Shown piece by piece: positions 1-9,498 of a stretch of 64,000 bases of DNA. Every line of letters begins with the position of its first letter. Position 1 is the stretch's first letter. The translations under genes and the position numbers were made by a program. Origin of the DNA: Rossellomorea sp. y25 (GTDB lineage: Bacteria; Bacillota; Bacilli; Bacillales; Bacillaceae_B); contig NZ_CP145886.1 of the NCBI RefSeq assembly GCF_038049935.1, positions 4,517,501 to 4,581,500 on the forward strand. The letters run 5' to 3'. A model generated the notes under the pieces. The model was not told the origin of the DNA and did no database searches. It saw nothing but the letters and a program-made list of their open reading frames with translations.

Positions 1-352
1 GATTATACAACCTACGACCAAATTGATTGACCTTTAACCAACGGCCTTCTCCATCCTTAAAGCACACAAAATCCGGCAGGGAATGAAGAAGAGTAGAGAG
101 CTGATTTTCTTCTTCCAGTAATTTTTGATGCTCTGCCAGAAACGATCTCCCTTCTCTTAATAAGAGAGCCAGAACCGTTCCCCCCACAATGGCTGATAGA
201 AGGGCTGCGATTACATTCCATGGCTCATCCAGAATGAGTACAACGGTGAGCTGAAAGACAAATAGAGCCATGAGGATCATTATTTTGTTATAGAATGTGT
301 GTGTCATTATGCGATTCTTTTTCTCTCTCATCCCGTCACCCGTCTCACTCAT
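1..352 (-). CDS. PAS-domain membrane sensor protein (partial, 3' end off window)
   Basis: Only the first ~117 codons are in the window; the gene runs off the left edge. The reading starts at ATG 352 (or in-frame ATG 331 or 307; none has a strong Shine-Dalgarno, so the start is uncertain). Two hydrophobic segments (about residues 23-40 and 44-61) are followed by a short coiled stretch rich in Glu/Gln and then LLHSLPDFVCFKDGEGRW, the typical opening of a PAS domain. The output domain (histidine kinase, GGDEF or other) is not visible. It lies 11 bp after the stop of the preceding membrane protein gene and is probably cotranscribed with it. Confidence 0.6.
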   Translation of the reverse strand, partial: MSETGDGMREKKNRIMTHTFYNKIMILMALFVFQLTVVLILDEPWNVIAALLSAIVGGTVLALLLREGRSFLAEHQKLLEEENQLSTLLHSLPDFVCFKDGEGRWLKVNQFGRRLYN

Positions 353-363
353 ACTTTTGTTCG

Positions 364-1914
364 TTAAAATAAGTTAAATATATATGGACCGATCGAAGTA
401 ATATAAAATAATATATAGATTCCCATAAAGTAAAAGGCACCTGCAAAGGATCCCCAATCAGGATCACGACCTAATTTCCAGATTACCCAGGTGATCGCAC
501 TAATCACCAATAATAGTGCGTAGCCACTTCCGGGAAACACAAAGTATTCCGGAGCCACCTGGTAAAAATAAGCGTTCATCGCATTGCCTGTATAGCTGAT
601 CGGCATCAGCATAAAAATAATGATCGATGCATACTCGGCCCAGCTGATCCCGTCTTTTTCAAACACATTTGGTCTGAATATATACAATAATATTAATAAA
701 AAGAGTGATGGAAGCACCCAGTAAAAGGATGTCAATATCGTCACCAGACTGCTGAACATCATGAGAACGCCGTTGTTCAATGCTTCTTTCACTGATCTGT
801 TTGACCAGTTCGTACTTTCTGAAACAACTTGATCGTTCTGAGATGCCCCGTATAGTTCATATGTACCACCATCATAATTAAACCAAACCAGTGCCTCGTC
901 TGTTAATTGCACTGGAGAATATGTGACATGCTTTGTCGTGCTTATTGGAGAGCCTTCTAGGATTTCTTGATTTTGAAAAGGGGCCGAATACAGGCTCACC
1001 GCATTGTTATCACCAATCCGCTGTCCTTCTGAAGTGAACACCACAGAATCTTCTCCCTCAACGCTTACAAACTGTACCCCGCCAGGACTCGTCAACTTTT
1101 CCCCGGTATCTTTATTTTCAAATTCAATCTTACTTCCGGTTAAAATCGATGATCCCAGTTCCTCTAATGGAACCTGAACCTTGTATACATTGTAGGACAG
1201 TGTGCCCTGAGTGCGTGATTTCTCATTATATAGCAAGGTGAGCCGATCGTCTGCTACTTTAAATGTTAAACCATCCATCTTTTTATTCGGTGCCGTATTT
1301 ACCAGAAGAAAAGGCTTCTCACTTACTTCCCGGTTTTCATTCAAATAGTGGATGAAGTCATGAGTATCATCTTGTTTTACCTGAATGATGGCACTTCCAT
1401 TGTCTCCTATATGAATATCAGAAATTTCAGACTGAAAAGTGTAGATTTCATTAGAAGAACCTTCTTGCATGTTATATTCATAAAGTTGATTGTACTTCCA
1501 ATAATAAACGTTATTTGAGGCTGCTCCTAATCCTGTAATATCTCCTGAGAGGATTTGATCCTCATTGTTTTGAGTCAGAACCAGATCTCCATTTTTATAA
1601 TAAATCACATCATTCCCATTGGACCAAAATGGATAACCTCTAGTAATCTTAGTCTTCATGACTTTTTCATCAGATACTTGCATATCCTCATTGATTGTAA
1701 ACGAGTGGACCTTCCCTTCGCTCGACAAGTAAAGCTTTCCATTGTTTTGAAAAATCTGTGGTCTCTCTTTAGATGTGAAATCGAATGGAAGAGAACGGCT
1801 CCAGTTGGGCTGAGGTAACTCTTTCACTAATAGCAGTTGGTGAAAGAACAAAGCAGCTATGAATAGGAGCATGATTCCTATAGGTATACCAAATACTTTT
1901 AACTTTTCTCTCAT
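364..1914 (-). CDS. Membrane protein of unknown function with large extracytoplasmic domain
   Basis: 516 residues. An N-terminal hydrophobic helix (about 9-30) is followed by a ~350-residue hydrophilic region of alternating short beta-like segments with many Asn/Gly/Ser turns, suggestive of a propeller-like or sensor ectodomain, and then about four membrane helices in the last 130 residues. I do not recognise the family. The start ATG 1914 is preceded by AAGGGGGA at good spacing. A PAS-domain sensor gene follows 11 bp downstream on the same strand, so the pair may work together in sensing an extracellular signal; that is inference from context only. Confidence 0.6.
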   Translation of the reverse strand: MREKLKVFGIPIGIMLLFIAALFFHQLLLVKELPQPNWSRSLPFDFTSKERPQIFQNNGKLYLSSEGKVHSFTINEDMQVSDEKVMKTKITRGYPFWSNGNDVIYYKNGDLVLTQNNEDQILSGDITGLGAASNNVYYWKYNQLYEYNMQEGSSNEIYTFQSEISDIHIGDNGSAIIQVKQDDTHDFIHYLNENREVSEKPFLLVNTAPNKKMDGLTFKVADDRLTLLYNEKSRTQGTLSYNVYKVQVPLEELGSSILTGSKIEFENKDTGEKLTSPGGVQFVSVEGEDSVVFTSEGQRIGDNNAVSLYSAPFQNQEILEGSPISTTKHVTYSPVQLTDEALVWFNYDGGTYELYGASQNDQVVSESTNWSNRSVKEALNNGVLMMFSSLVTILTSFYWVLPSLFLLILLYIFRPNVFEKDGISWAEYASIIIFMLMPISYTGNAMNAYFYQVAPEYFVFPGSGYALLLVISAITWVIWKLGRDPDWGSFAGAFYFMGIYILFYITSIGPYIFNLF

Positions 1915-2127
1915 CTGAATCCCCCTTATGTAAAATCCTTAGACTTCTGAATTTTAGCATAACTTATATAGGTTTTCACCATTTTTTTCCACTAAAAGGG
2001 AGGGGAACAGAGATTTGTTGCTTCCTTTTAGTATACCATTTCCATTTCAATTTGCTATTAACAATTGTCATATTTTGTCGTATTTAAGAATTTTAAGTTG
2101 GATAGAGGTTGAATACTTTTTAAGGAA

Positions 2128-2163
2128 TAAAAAAAGACCCCTAAGAAACTATTGCTTCTCAGG
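2128..2163 (-). terminator. Intrinsic terminator of the kbl-tdh operon
   Basis: On the minus strand CCTGAGAA, an 8-nt loop and TTCTTAGG form an 8-bp stem (one G-T pair), followed by GGTC and seven T residues. It begins 12 bp after the tdh stop codon. Confidence 0.8.
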
Positions 2164-2174
2164 AATCATTCTGT

Positions 2175-3116
2175 TTACTTCGTTTTTAACTTTTCTAACA
2201 TATCGGCTGTCATTTTGGCTAAGTTGTAATCTGTTTTGAATCCCCATTCGTTCATGGCTGCGCTTGAATCGATGGCGTTCGGCCAGCTTTCAGCAATGCC
2301 TTGGCGAACAGGATCTACCTTATAATCCAACGTAAAGTCCGGTTGGTGGACGCGGATCGCTTTTGCAATATCCTCAGGTGCTACGCTCATGGCTGACACA
2401 TTAAAGGAGTTACGGTGCTCAAGCTTTGAGCCATCCGCTTCCATAAGGTCGATAATCGCATTAAGGGCATCGGGCATATACATCATATCCATGTAGGTTC
2501 CTTCCCCGATGTATGAGGTATACTGGTTGTTCTTGATTGCTTCATAATAGATCTCTACTGCATAATCAGTGGTTCCACCACCTGGCAATGTTTCATATGA
2601 AATCAGTCCCGGGAAACGCAGGCCTCTTGTATCCACACCAAATTTAGTGAAGTAATAATCAGATAGAAGTTCTCCAGACACTTTATTTACTCCATACATG
2701 GTAGTAGGGCGCATGATGGTGTCTTGTGGAGTTGAATCTTTTGGTGTTGTTGGACCGAATGCCCCAATCGAACTTGGTGTGAAGAATTGACATTCTAATT
2801 CTCTTGCTGCTTCCAGGGCATTTACAAGTCCACCCATGTTTAAATTCCAAGCAAGGAGAGGTTTTGCTTCTGCTGTTGCAGATAATAAAGCAGCCAAGTG
2901 AATAATGGTATCTACATTATTTGATTTTGCGATATCAAACATTCTTTGAGCATCCGTGACATCCAGTTGTTCAAATGGCCCATTCTTTACAACCGGACTA
3001 TCCGTCTCACGAATATCCGTTGCAATAACGTTATCTGAACCATATACTTCCCGTAGTCTATTGGTAAGTTCAGAACCAATTTGTCCTAATGCACCCGTTA
3101 ATAAAATCTTTTTCAT
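2175..3116 (-). CDS. tdh: L-threonine 3-dehydrogenase, short-chain (epimerase-like) type
   Basis: 313 residues, the usual length of the UDP-galactose-4-epimerase-like threonine dehydrogenases. It should oxidise L-threonine with NAD to 2-amino-3-ketobutyrate in the cytosol. The NAD-binding motif GALGQIG (G8, G11, G14) is at the N terminus and the catalytic YxxxK pair is Y141/K145, with the conserved TPSS serine stretch before it at 113-116. ATG 3116 has an AGGAGG site. It lies 105 bp downstream of kbl on the same strand; kbl consumes its unstable product, which makes the substrate assignment more secure than for an isolated SDR. Other NAD-epimerases are possible from sequence alone. Confidence 0.88.
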   Translation of the reverse strand: MKKILLTGALGQIGSELTNRLREVYGSDNVIATDIRETDSPVVKNGPFEQLDVTDAQRMFDIAKSNNVDTIIHLAALLSATAEAKPLLAWNLNMGGLVNALEAARELECQFFTPSSIGAFGPTTPKDSTPQDTIMRPTTMYGVNKVSGELLSDYYFTKFGVDTRGLRFPGLISYETLPGGGTTDYAVEIYYEAIKNNQYTSYIGEGTYMDMMYMPDALNAIIDLMEADGSKLEHRNSFNVSAMSVAPEDIAKAIRVHQPDFTLDYKVDPVRQGIAESWPNAIDSSAAMNEWGFKTDYNLAKMTADMLEKLKTK

Positions 3117-3169
3117 CGTATTTCCTCCTGCATTTCCCTATGGTGATAGAATGATTTCATATTCATACA

Positions 3170-3201
3170 GATAGGGCTGACTTTTATAGCCATACCCTAT
3201 C
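3170..3201. repeat. Inverted repeat in the kbl-tdh spacer
   Basis: GATAGGG and CCCTATC flank an 18-nt loop that contains a second short GGCT/AGCC pairing. There is no T-run, so it is more likely an mRNA processing or stability hairpin between kbl and tdh than a terminator. Confidence 0.35.
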
Positions 3202-3221
3202 ACGTTATTCATAAAGCGGGA

Positions 3222-4412
3222 TTAGATAATTCCCATTTCTTTACCGACTTTTTCATATGCTTTAATCGCTTGATCGAGCATGTCTTTCGTATGTGCTGCT
3301 GAAGGCATGTTTCTCACACGGCCTGTTCCTCTTGGTACTGTTGGGAACACGATGGATTTGGCATATACACCCTCTTCATATAGGCGTTTACTGAAGTCCT
3401 GGGTTGCCTGCTCTTCACCGATGATAACCGGAGTGATAGGCGTCTCACTGTTCCCAATGTCAAATCCAAGTTTCGTCAGCTCTTCTTTCAGATAACGGCT
3501 GTTTTCCCACATATTATCTTGAAGCTCTGTGGAGTTCATGATCAGGTCAAGTGCTTCTGTACAAGCCGTTACATCCGCCGGCGTAAGGGATGTAGAAAAT
3601 AGGAATGGACGTGAGCGGACCTTTAACCAGTCGATCAGGTTCTGAGTTCCTGCCACGTATCCACCAACTACACCGATTGCTTTCGATAACGTACCCATTT
3701 GGAAGTCCACTTTGTCTGAAAGGCCAAAGTGCTTAACCGTTCCTGCACCTTTTCCAAGGACACCCGAACCGTGAGCGTCATCTACATACGTCATGATATC
3801 AAATTCCTCAGCAATTTCAACGATTTCAGGAAGTTTACATACATCTCCATCCATTGAAAATACTCCGTCTGTGATGATCATGATTTTGTTGTATTGACCA
3901 GATTCCTTCGCTTCTTTTGCTTTCGCACGAAGATCCTCCATGTCTGAGTGACCAAAACGGATGATCTTTGCTTTCGAAAGACGACAGCCATCAATAATGG
4001 AAGCATGGTTCAGTTCATCAGAAAGGATGGCGTCGTTCTTATCCATAACCGCTGAAATGGCAGCCATATTACAGTTGAATCCTGATTGATATGCAATCGC
4101 GGCTTCTGTTCCTTTAAACTTCGCGAGCTTTTCTTCCAGTTTCACATGAAGATCAAGGGTACCATTAATTGTACGGACAGCTCCAGCACCTACACCGTAT
4201 TCTTTCACCGCTTCGATCGCTACCTTCTTAAGGCGTTCATCAGTAGCGAGCCCCAGATAGTTATTAGAAGAAAGGTTCACAAGCTTCTTATCATTAATCG
4301 TAATCATCGGTCCGTTTGCACCTTGCAATGGATCGATCTCATTATATAATCCTCTTGATTTTAAATCCTCAAGATTTTCTTGTAGAAAATGATCTAATGT
4401 TTTACTTGTCAT
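3222..4412 (-). CDS. kbl: Glycine C-acetyltransferase (2-amino-3-ketobutyrate CoA ligase)
   Basis: 396-residue PLP enzyme of the alpha-oxoamine synthase family (fold type I). With CoA it splits 2-amino-3-ketobutyrate to glycine and acetyl-CoA. The Schiff-base lysine is K244 in GTLSKAIG, the cofactor aspartate/histidine motif is YVDDAHGSG (209-217), and the N-terminal LSSNNYLGL motif of the family is at 48-56. ATG 4412 follows a GGGAGGA site. It is first in the kbl-tdh threonine-degradation operon. A CcpA cre-like sequence lies 18 bp upstream of the start codon. Confidence 0.93.
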   Translation of the reverse strand: MTSKTLDHFLQENLEDLKSRGLYNEIDPLQGANGPMITINDKKLVNLSSNNYLGLATDERLKKVAIEAVKEYGVGAGAVRTINGTLDLHVKLEEKLAKFKGTEAAIAYQSGFNCNMAAISAVMDKNDAILSDELNHASIIDGCRLSKAKIIRFGHSDMEDLRAKAKEAKESGQYNKIMIITDGVFSMDGDVCKLPEIVEIAEEFDIMTYVDDAHGSGVLGKGAGTVKHFGLSDKVDFQMGTLSKAIGVVGGYVAGTQNLIDWLKVRSRPFLFSTSLTPADVTACTEALDLIMNSTELQDNMWENSRYLKEELTKLGFDIGNSETPITPVIIGEEQATQDFSKRLYEEGVYAKSIVFPTVPRGTGRVRNMPSAAHTKDMLDQAIKAYEKVGKEMGII

Positions 4413-4430
4413 GTACTTATCCTCCCGTTA

Positions 4431-4444
4431 TGTAAGCGTTTTAA
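4431..4444. promoter_or_regulatory. Candidate CcpA cre site upstream of kbl
   Basis: TGTAAGCGTTTTAA matches 13 of 14 positions of the Bacillus cre consensus TGWAANCGNTNWCA. It sits just before the kbl ribosome binding site, a position where CcpA would act as a roadblock. That carbon-catabolite control applies here is inference. Confidence 0.45.
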
Positions 4445-4655
4445 AAACAAATGTCCACTCCAAAAACACAAAATCTATCAGTTGATTCTTTATGATTGCT
4501 AATGATTATTCTGCTTCTTAGTTTAACATGTTTTTTTGTGATGGACAAAATATATCTTATCGATTTAGTTTGTGTTTCTATATGCTACTTCATGCAATTA
4601 ATCAAAACAATAATCTACTATCTTTTCTTCATCTGTCATAAACTATCCACATATT

Positions 4656-4673
4656 ATGTGAATAATTTCACAA
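4656..4673. promoter_or_regulatory. Rex-type (NADH-responsive) operator upstream of lactate permease
   Basis: ATGTGAATAATTTCACAA is an inverted repeat, TGTGAA-N4-TTCACA, close to the Gram-positive Rex box TTGTGAA-N4-TTCACAA; it also satisfies an Fnr-like TGTGA-N6-TCACA pattern. TATAAT sequences lie at 4677-4682 and 4693-4698, so the operator would overlap the promoter of the lactate permease gene. In B. subtilis the ldh-lctP operon is known to be Rex-controlled. Confidence 0.6.
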
Positions 4674-4717
4674 ACTTATAATAGAATAGACATATAATCT
4701 TAAAGCAGGTGATGGAA

Positions 4718-6367
4718 ATGTCTGTTTTTGAACTCATAACTTCATTGACCCCAGTATTAGCCGTTCTCATATTCCTTGTTATTCTGCGGTTACCAGCTTC
4801 TGTTGCGATGCCTGTCAGCTTCTTACTGACTGTCATTTTAAGTATTGTATTCTGGAAAATCCCACTGATACAGATCAGTGCTGCCACGGTTGAAGGAATG
4901 ATCATTGCTTTCACTATTCTTTGGATCGTTTTTGGAGCGATCTTGCTTTTGAATACCTTGCAAAACAGCGGAGCCATGGAAACCATTCGAAATGGATTTT
5001 CTATAATCTCCCCGGACCGCCGTGTGCAGGTCATAATAATCGCTTGGTTATTCGGCTCTTTTATTGAAGGTGCCGCTGGATTTGGAACGCCTGCGGCCCT
5101 GGCAGCCCCGTTGCTTGTTGCGTTAGGGTTTCCGCCCCTCGCAGCCGTTTCTCTCGCTCTTATTGCAGATAGCAGTGCCGTATCGTTCGGTGCGGTGGGT
5201 ACTCCCGTTATGGTAGGGATCGATCAAGGATTGAGACAGGGAGGAAACCTTGCAGGGCAAGTGGAACAAACCGTGGGACCTAAACCTATGATGGATTATT
5301 TAAGCGGTGTAGCCAGTCAAGCTGTGAGTATCGATTTGTTCATAGGAAGCTTCATTCCTCTATTGCTTGTCGTGATGCTGACCCGTTTTTTCGGTCCGAA
5401 GCGCTCCTTTAAAGAAGGGCTTGCTCTGTGGAAGTTCTCTCTTTTTGCAGGTCTATCGTTTACATTACCGGCTTTACTGGTAGCCACTTTCTTAGGACCA
5501 GAGTTTCCTTCCATTATCGGTGGACTAGTCGGCCTGCTGATCGTCGTTCCTGCAGCGAAGCGTGGCTTCTTATTACCAGATGAGGTTTGGGACTTTGAAA
5601 CGCACCCTAAAGAAGTTCCTGTTCCAGGATCCGTTCCTGGGAGGAAAATGCCGATATGGTTAGCTTGGATTCCCTACTTGCTTGTCGCTTTCCTGTTGGT
5701 TTTAACAAGATTGGATCTTCTACCTGTCAAAGGGTGGCTAAGAAGCATCAAAGTTGGATGGAGCAATATTTTAGGAACAGGCATTTCCACTCAGTTTGAG
5801 CCACTTTACCTTCCTGGTACAATCTTTGTATTGGTCATGGCACTGACATTCATGATTCATAAAATGAGCAAGCCACAAATGAAAGAGACGTTCCGACAAT
5901 CTTTATTTACGATTAAAGGAAGTATCATCTCATTAATGGCTGCCGTTCCCATGGTAAGGATTTTCATTAATTCCGGTGTCAATGAAAGTGATTTAGTGAG
6001 TATGCCAATGGAACTTGCCACTTTAGTGTCGGGTTTAGTGGGGGAAGGATGGCCTTTTGTCGCTCCCCTCATCGGTGCACTCGGCTCGTTTATCTCTGGA
6101 AGCGCAACGTTTAGTAACATGATGTTTTCTCTCTTTCAGTTTAGTGTTGCCGATCAAATCGGAGCAGATCCGCAAACCGTTTTATACTTACAGGTACTTG
6201 GAGCAAACGCTGGAAATATGGTATGTGTGCTGAATGTAGTTGCTGCTGCATCTGTTGTTCAGCTTAGTGGAAAAGAAGGTCAGATCATCCGGATAACTGT
6301 TGTTCCGATGTTATTATACGTTCTGTTGTCAGGGAGTATCGGTGCTCTCGTGCTTTATTTCTTTTAA
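4718..6367 (+). CDS. lctP: L-lactate permease
   Basis: 549 residues from ATG 4718, which has AGGTG at 4707-4711 with 6 nt of spacing; an upstream GTG at 4709 and ATG at 4712 are in frame but sit in the ribosome binding site. The protein is hydrophobic throughout with about 12-14 membrane helices and the LctP family signatures [20 protein letters not shown] (about residue 113) and [12 protein letters not shown]. It should import lactate or glycolate with protons. It stands alone between two opposing genes, without an adjacent ldh, and ends in a strong bidirectional terminator. The Rex-type operator upstream suggests redox control. Confidence 0.92.
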   Translation: MSVFELITSLTPVLAVLIFLVILRLPASVAMPVSFLLTVILSIVFWKIPLIQISAATVEGMIIAFTILWIVFGAILLLNTLQNSGAMETIRNGFSIISPDRRVQVIIIAWLFGSFIEGAAGFGTPAALAAPLLVALGFPPLAAVSLALIADSSAVSFGAVGTPVMVGIDQGLRQGGNLAGQVEQTVGPKPMMDYLSGVASQAVSIDLFIGSFIPLLLVVMLTRFFGPKRSFKEGLALWKFSLFAGLSFTLPALLVATFLGPEFPSIIGGLVGLLIVVPAAKRGFLLPDEVWDFETHPKEVPVPGSVPGRKMPIWLAWIPYLLVAFLLVLTRLDLLPVKGWLRSIKVGWSNILGTGISTQFEPLYLPGTIFVLVMALTFMIHKMSKPQMKETFRQSLFTIKGSIISLMAAVPMVRIFINSGVNESDLVSMPMELATLVSGLVGEGWPFVAPLIGALGSFISGSATFSNMMFSLFQFSVADQIGADPQTVLYLQVLGANAGNMVCVLNVVAAASVVQLSGKEGQIIRITVVPMLLYVLLSGSIGALVLYFF

Positions 6368-6374
6368 AAAGAAA

Positions 6375-6410
6375 GGATGAACAAATGACATCCATTTGTT
6401 CATCCTCTCT
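6375..6410. terminator. Bidirectional terminator between lctP and patB
   Basis: GGATGAACAAATG (6375-6387) and its perfect complement CATTTGTTCATCC (6393-6405) form a 13-bp stem with a 5-nt loop; T-rich tracts lie on both sides, serving the two converging genes. Confidence 0.85.
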
Positions 6411-7589
6411 TTATTTTATGACCTTTCGGTTGACCCTGTACTCGAGTATCGCCTCGTGCATTCTCCTTAATGCCAAGTCGATCCGCTCTTTCGGACAGGC
6501 AATATTCATTCTGACAAACGAGTGTCCGCTCTGCCCAAACTTAAAGCCTTCATCAAACTTCACCCTCGCTTTTTCTAAGAAAAACGTACACAGCCCTTCA
6601 CCTGTCATTCCTAATTCCGTGCAATCAATCCAAATAAGGTGAGTGGCTTGCGGGAGGATTGCTTTCAGCTCTGGAAGGTGCTGATCCAGATAATTCAGCA
6701 CGTATTGTTTATTCTCTTCAAGCACCATTAATAGCTCATTTAGCCAAGGTTCGCCTTCCTCATAAGCCGCAATCGTTCCTTCAATCCCAAACACATTCGG
6801 TCTCATCAGTCCATAGCCTGTAAGCTTTTCATTATACTTATCTCTCAGGTCTTTGTTCGGTATGAGCAGGATGGAGGTTTGAAGCCCCGCGATATTAAAG
6901 GTTTTACTTGGAGCCGCACATAGAATACTGCGTTCTACTAAGCTTTCATCCCCTTTAAACAGAGGAACGTGTTCATATCCTTTGTATACCAGGTCCCCAT
7001 GCATTTCATCTGAAATGATCCATAGGTCATGCCGCTTAGCGATCGAACCAATTTTCATTAATTCCTCTTTCGTCCATACCCGTCCAACAGGATTATGAGG
7101 ACTGCAGAGAATAAGAAGTTTCGTTCTGGGATGACGCGCCTTTTCTTCCAAGTCGTCAAAATCGATCGAGTATACTCCATCACGATAGAGCAACGTATTT
7201 TTCATAACCGAGCAGCCATGGTTCTCGATCGTACTGTAAAAAGGATAATAAACGGGATCCTGAATGATTACACCGTCTCCAGGCTCCGTTAACACGGACA
7301 ACAATACATTGATACCCGGAATGATTCCTGGGCTAAAGCTGATCCACTCTTTCTCTATATCCATTTGGAAGCGCCTCTTCCACCATGAAATGACAGACTC
7401 AAAGTATCGATCACTAAATGTCGTATAACCGTATATGCCATGCTGAGCCTTGCGATTCATGGCTTCGACAATGGCAGGCGACACTTGAAAGTCCATATCT
7501 GCAATGCACATAGGAATTACATCCTCGGCAGGAAACGACCATTTCACAGAGTGAGTGTTTGTTCTCTCGATGCAATCATTCCAATTCAT
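6411..7589 (-). CDS. patB: MalY/PatB-type PLP-dependent C-S lyase (cystathionine beta-lyase)
   Basis: 392 residues, fold-type I aminotransferase family. Members cleave cystathionine or cysteine conjugates to a thiol, pyruvate and ammonia. The PLP lysine is K229 in APSKTFNIAGL; other marks are CSPHNPVGR (162-170) and SDEMHGDL (193-200), the latter being the MalY/PatB variant of the cofactor-binding aspartate motif. The N-terminal PMCIADMDF (26-34) is also typical of this subgroup. ATG 7589 is preceded by AGAGGGG. The gene is monocistronic. Whether cystathionine is the in vivo substrate cannot be read from sequence. Confidence 0.85.
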   Translation of the reverse strand: MNWNDCIERTNTHSVKWSFPAEDVIPMCIADMDFQVSPAIVEAMNRKAQHGIYGYTTFSDRYFESVISWWKRRFQMDIEKEWISFSPGIIPGINVLLSVLTEPGDGVIIQDPVYYPFYSTIENHGCSVMKNTLLYRDGVYSIDFDDLEEKARHPRTKLLILCSPHNPVGRVWTKEELMKIGSIAKRHDLWIISDEMHGDLVYKGYEHVPLFKGDESLVERSILCAAPSKTFNIAGLQTSILLIPNKDLRDKYNEKLTGYGLMRPNVFGIEGTIAAYEEGEPWLNELLMVLEENKQYVLNYLDQHLPELKAILPQATHLIWIDCTELGMTGEGLCTFFLEKARVKFDEGFKFGQSGHSFVRMNIACPKERIDLALRRMHEAILEYRVNRKVIK

Positions 7590-7724
7590 ATCCTAATACC
7601 CCTCTCACATATATCTGTCCTTACTTTATACCAGATTGAGGACGGGGTGAATACCTAATTTAAAAATAGGAATCCCCCTTACTTACATTAGATGAGTGTC
7701 ATGTCCAAATGCTTAATACACTCA

Positions 7725-8423
7725 CTACTTTTCAACGGTTTTCCCTTCCCCGGCCCTTCTGTGGATATGCTTCATTCCTTCCCGCTTACTTAACGGTGCC
7801 AGCTTTTCTGATTCAATGAATTGCTGTACCGCTTCCGGGTCCGTTTTTGAATACTCCCGGAGCGCCCAGCCAATCGCCTTCTGAATAAAAAATTCTTTTG
7901 ATTCATTATGCAATAATATGTATCTGAACAAACGATCCTGATCTGTTTTTCCTTTATATTTCAATTGATGCAAAATAGAGATCCGATTCAACCACATATT
8001 ATCGGAATGAATCCATTTCTCTAAGTATGCGTCATCTTCTTCCGTTTGATAGATTTTCCCTACATGATTGGGAGCAATATGATCGATGGTATCCCACCAG
8101 GATTTATCTGTGATGATTTCTTCCAAAAATGGCAGGTGGTCTTTCGTTAAATATCTGGATTGTTTGTCCAGAAGGGAAAGACCGATATACTGACACTCCC
8201 TTTGCGGTTCAGACCAAAGGGAACGAACAATGTCAGGTAATTCCTCAACCGGTGGCTTACCGTTCTCCTTTAGAAAATCCCTCAGTAACGCCGTTCGCTC
8301 CGGGGTCCTAATGCCAAAGAACTGAAATTGATTCCTCATATACGCTTCCATGGCTTCTCGATTTTCACTATTTTGATGATTTTTTAATAGAGTGATGATT
8401 TTATCTGAATACTCATGCCCCAT
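7725..8423 (-). CDS. AlkD-like DNA alkylation repair protein
   Basis: 232 residues from ATG 8423, chosen because GGGGAG lies 7 nt upstream; a longer reading back to 8495 would run through the ribosome binding site and a small upstream gene. The protein is all helical with HEAT-like repeats and the AlkD family landmarks DKSWWDTID (about 108-116), WLNRISI (about 146-152) and AIGWALREYSK near the C terminus. AlkD enzymes excise positively charged alkylated bases such as 7-methylguanine. The start overlaps the stop of a 50-codon Cys-rich gene, suggesting translational coupling. Confidence 0.85.
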   Translation of the reverse strand: MGHEYSDKIITLLKNHQNSENREAMEAYMRNQFQFFGIRTPERTALLRDFLKENGKPPVEELPDIVRSLWSEPQRECQYIGLSLLDKQSRYLTKDHLPFLEEIITDKSWWDTIDHIAPNHVGKIYQTEEDDAYLEKWIHSDNMWLNRISILHQLKYKGKTDQDRLFRYILLHNESKEFFIQKAIGWALREYSKTDPEAVQQFIESEKLAPLSKREGMKHIHRRAGEGKTVEK

Positions 8424-8565
8424 CCTTATTCTCCCCTTTTTGATTTTGTTCTTCGCATTCAAAACAACTGCTTTTTCCATTCTCCTTTTGCACACCGTTA
8501 AAAAACCCGTCTAAACAATAAAGAGGCTTCTGACAGAGATAACAGTAGTCTACCAGCTCTTTCAT
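8413..8565 (-). CDS. Small Cys-rich protein overlapping the AlkD-like gene
   Basis: A 50-residue reading frame begins at ATG 8565 and ends with TGA 8415-8413, overlapping the AlkD-like start codon by 11 bp. It contains CYLC near residues 8-11, C17, and CFEC near residues 34-37, a pattern consistent with a treble-clef or rubredoxin-like zinc site. The ribosome binding site is weak (AAGGA about 12 nt upstream). No known family is recognised. The four-plus cysteines and the overlap with a real start are the reasons for believing it; otherwise it could be a chance reading frame. Confidence 0.45.
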   Translation of the reverse strand: MKELVDYCYLCQKPLYCLDGFFNGVQKENGKSSCFECEEQNQKGENKDGA

Positions 8566-8683
8566 TTCTTAACAGGTTCCTTCCCACTAAATTGATCATC
8601 CAGCATATTCTCCAATCAAAACATCTCCCGTCTGCATAACTCTCTTCATACTTCTTTAATATCGGGTAAAAAACCTTTTTTAA

Positions 8684-8718
8684 ACAAAAAAAACAACCCT
8701 CAGCTAGCTAAAGGATTG
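8684..8718 (-). terminator. Terminator overlapping the 3' end of the YczE-like gene
   Basis: On the minus strand CAATCCT and AGGGTTG pair (one G-T) around the stop codon, followed by eight T residues. Confidence 0.6.
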
Positions 8719-9344
8719 TCTCTTTTTGTCAGTTGTCTCATAAGGAAAAAGTGAAGAAGCTTTTTGCTTTGAGGTAATGAAAACCCGACGATGGAACCGA
8801 GTCCCAGTGCGATAATGACCGTCCCGATCCCGACAGGACCACCCAGTAACCAGCCGAAGAAAAACACAATGATCTCCATTCCATTCCGTACCCACTGAAC
8901 TTTCCAGCCCGTCTTCTCAACTACGAGCAGCATCAGACTGTCACGGGGTCCTGCCCCCAAGTCAGCTGACACATATAATCCGATACCGTACCCGATTACC
9001 ACAATCCCAATCGCAAACACAATCGACTGTGCCAATAACGATTGAGGGTCAGGAAGTACATAATTAAATAAATCTATGAAAATACCGATTAACAACATAT
9101 TTATAAAGGCTCCAACTTTAGGAAATGTCTTTGTTCCGACACCTGTCACGAATAAGATCAAAAATCCTGCAATGATGGACCATGTGCCAATCGTCAATCC
9201 AAGCTGCTTAAAGAGCCCATAATGAAACACATCCCAAGGTCCGATCCCAAGGTCTTTCCCTTTGATCGTCAAGCTTATGCCAAACGCAAGTACAAGGAGG
9301 CCAGTAAAGAAGAACGACCAACGTAATACAAATTCTCTATTCAT
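8700..9344 (-). CDS. YczE/YyaS/YitT-family membrane protein
   Basis: 214 residues with about five membrane helices. The family repeat LGIGPWDVFHYGL (about 32-44) and its second copy LGAGPRDSLMLLV (about 129-141) are both present, as in B. subtilis YczE. The molecular function of the family is not established; YczE has been linked to antimicrobial lipopeptide production in Bacillus. ATG 9344 has a GGAAGGGA site. It is monocistronic with a terminator at its stop codon. Confidence 0.8.
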   Translation of the reverse strand: MNREFVLRWSFFFTGLLVLAFGISLTIKGKDLGIGPWDVFHYGLFKQLGLTIGTWSIIAGFLILFVTGVGTKTFPKVGAFINMLLIGIFIDLFNYVLPDPQSLLAQSIVFAIGIVVIGYGIGLYVSADLGAGPRDSLMLLVVEKTGWKVQWVRNGMEIIVFFFGWLLGGPVGIGTVIIALGLGSIVGFSLPQSKKLLHFFLMRQLTKRDNPLAS

Positions 9345-9498
9345 GAAAATCCCTTCCTACACCATAGTCATTTCATTTATTACCCGGATAAATGTATCAC
9401 AGAATAAGAAACAAAAAAATTTCATAAAACCTATGGGGTTGGTGGGGATAATTCATTCAGGGTATTGCGCCTGTTCTTTTTTTACATTTTTTGTTAAT

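Noticed and set aside
4654..5034. Minus-strand frame opposite the start of lctP
   Set aside because: Covers the Rex-type operator and lctP N terminus; sequence has no protein-like features.
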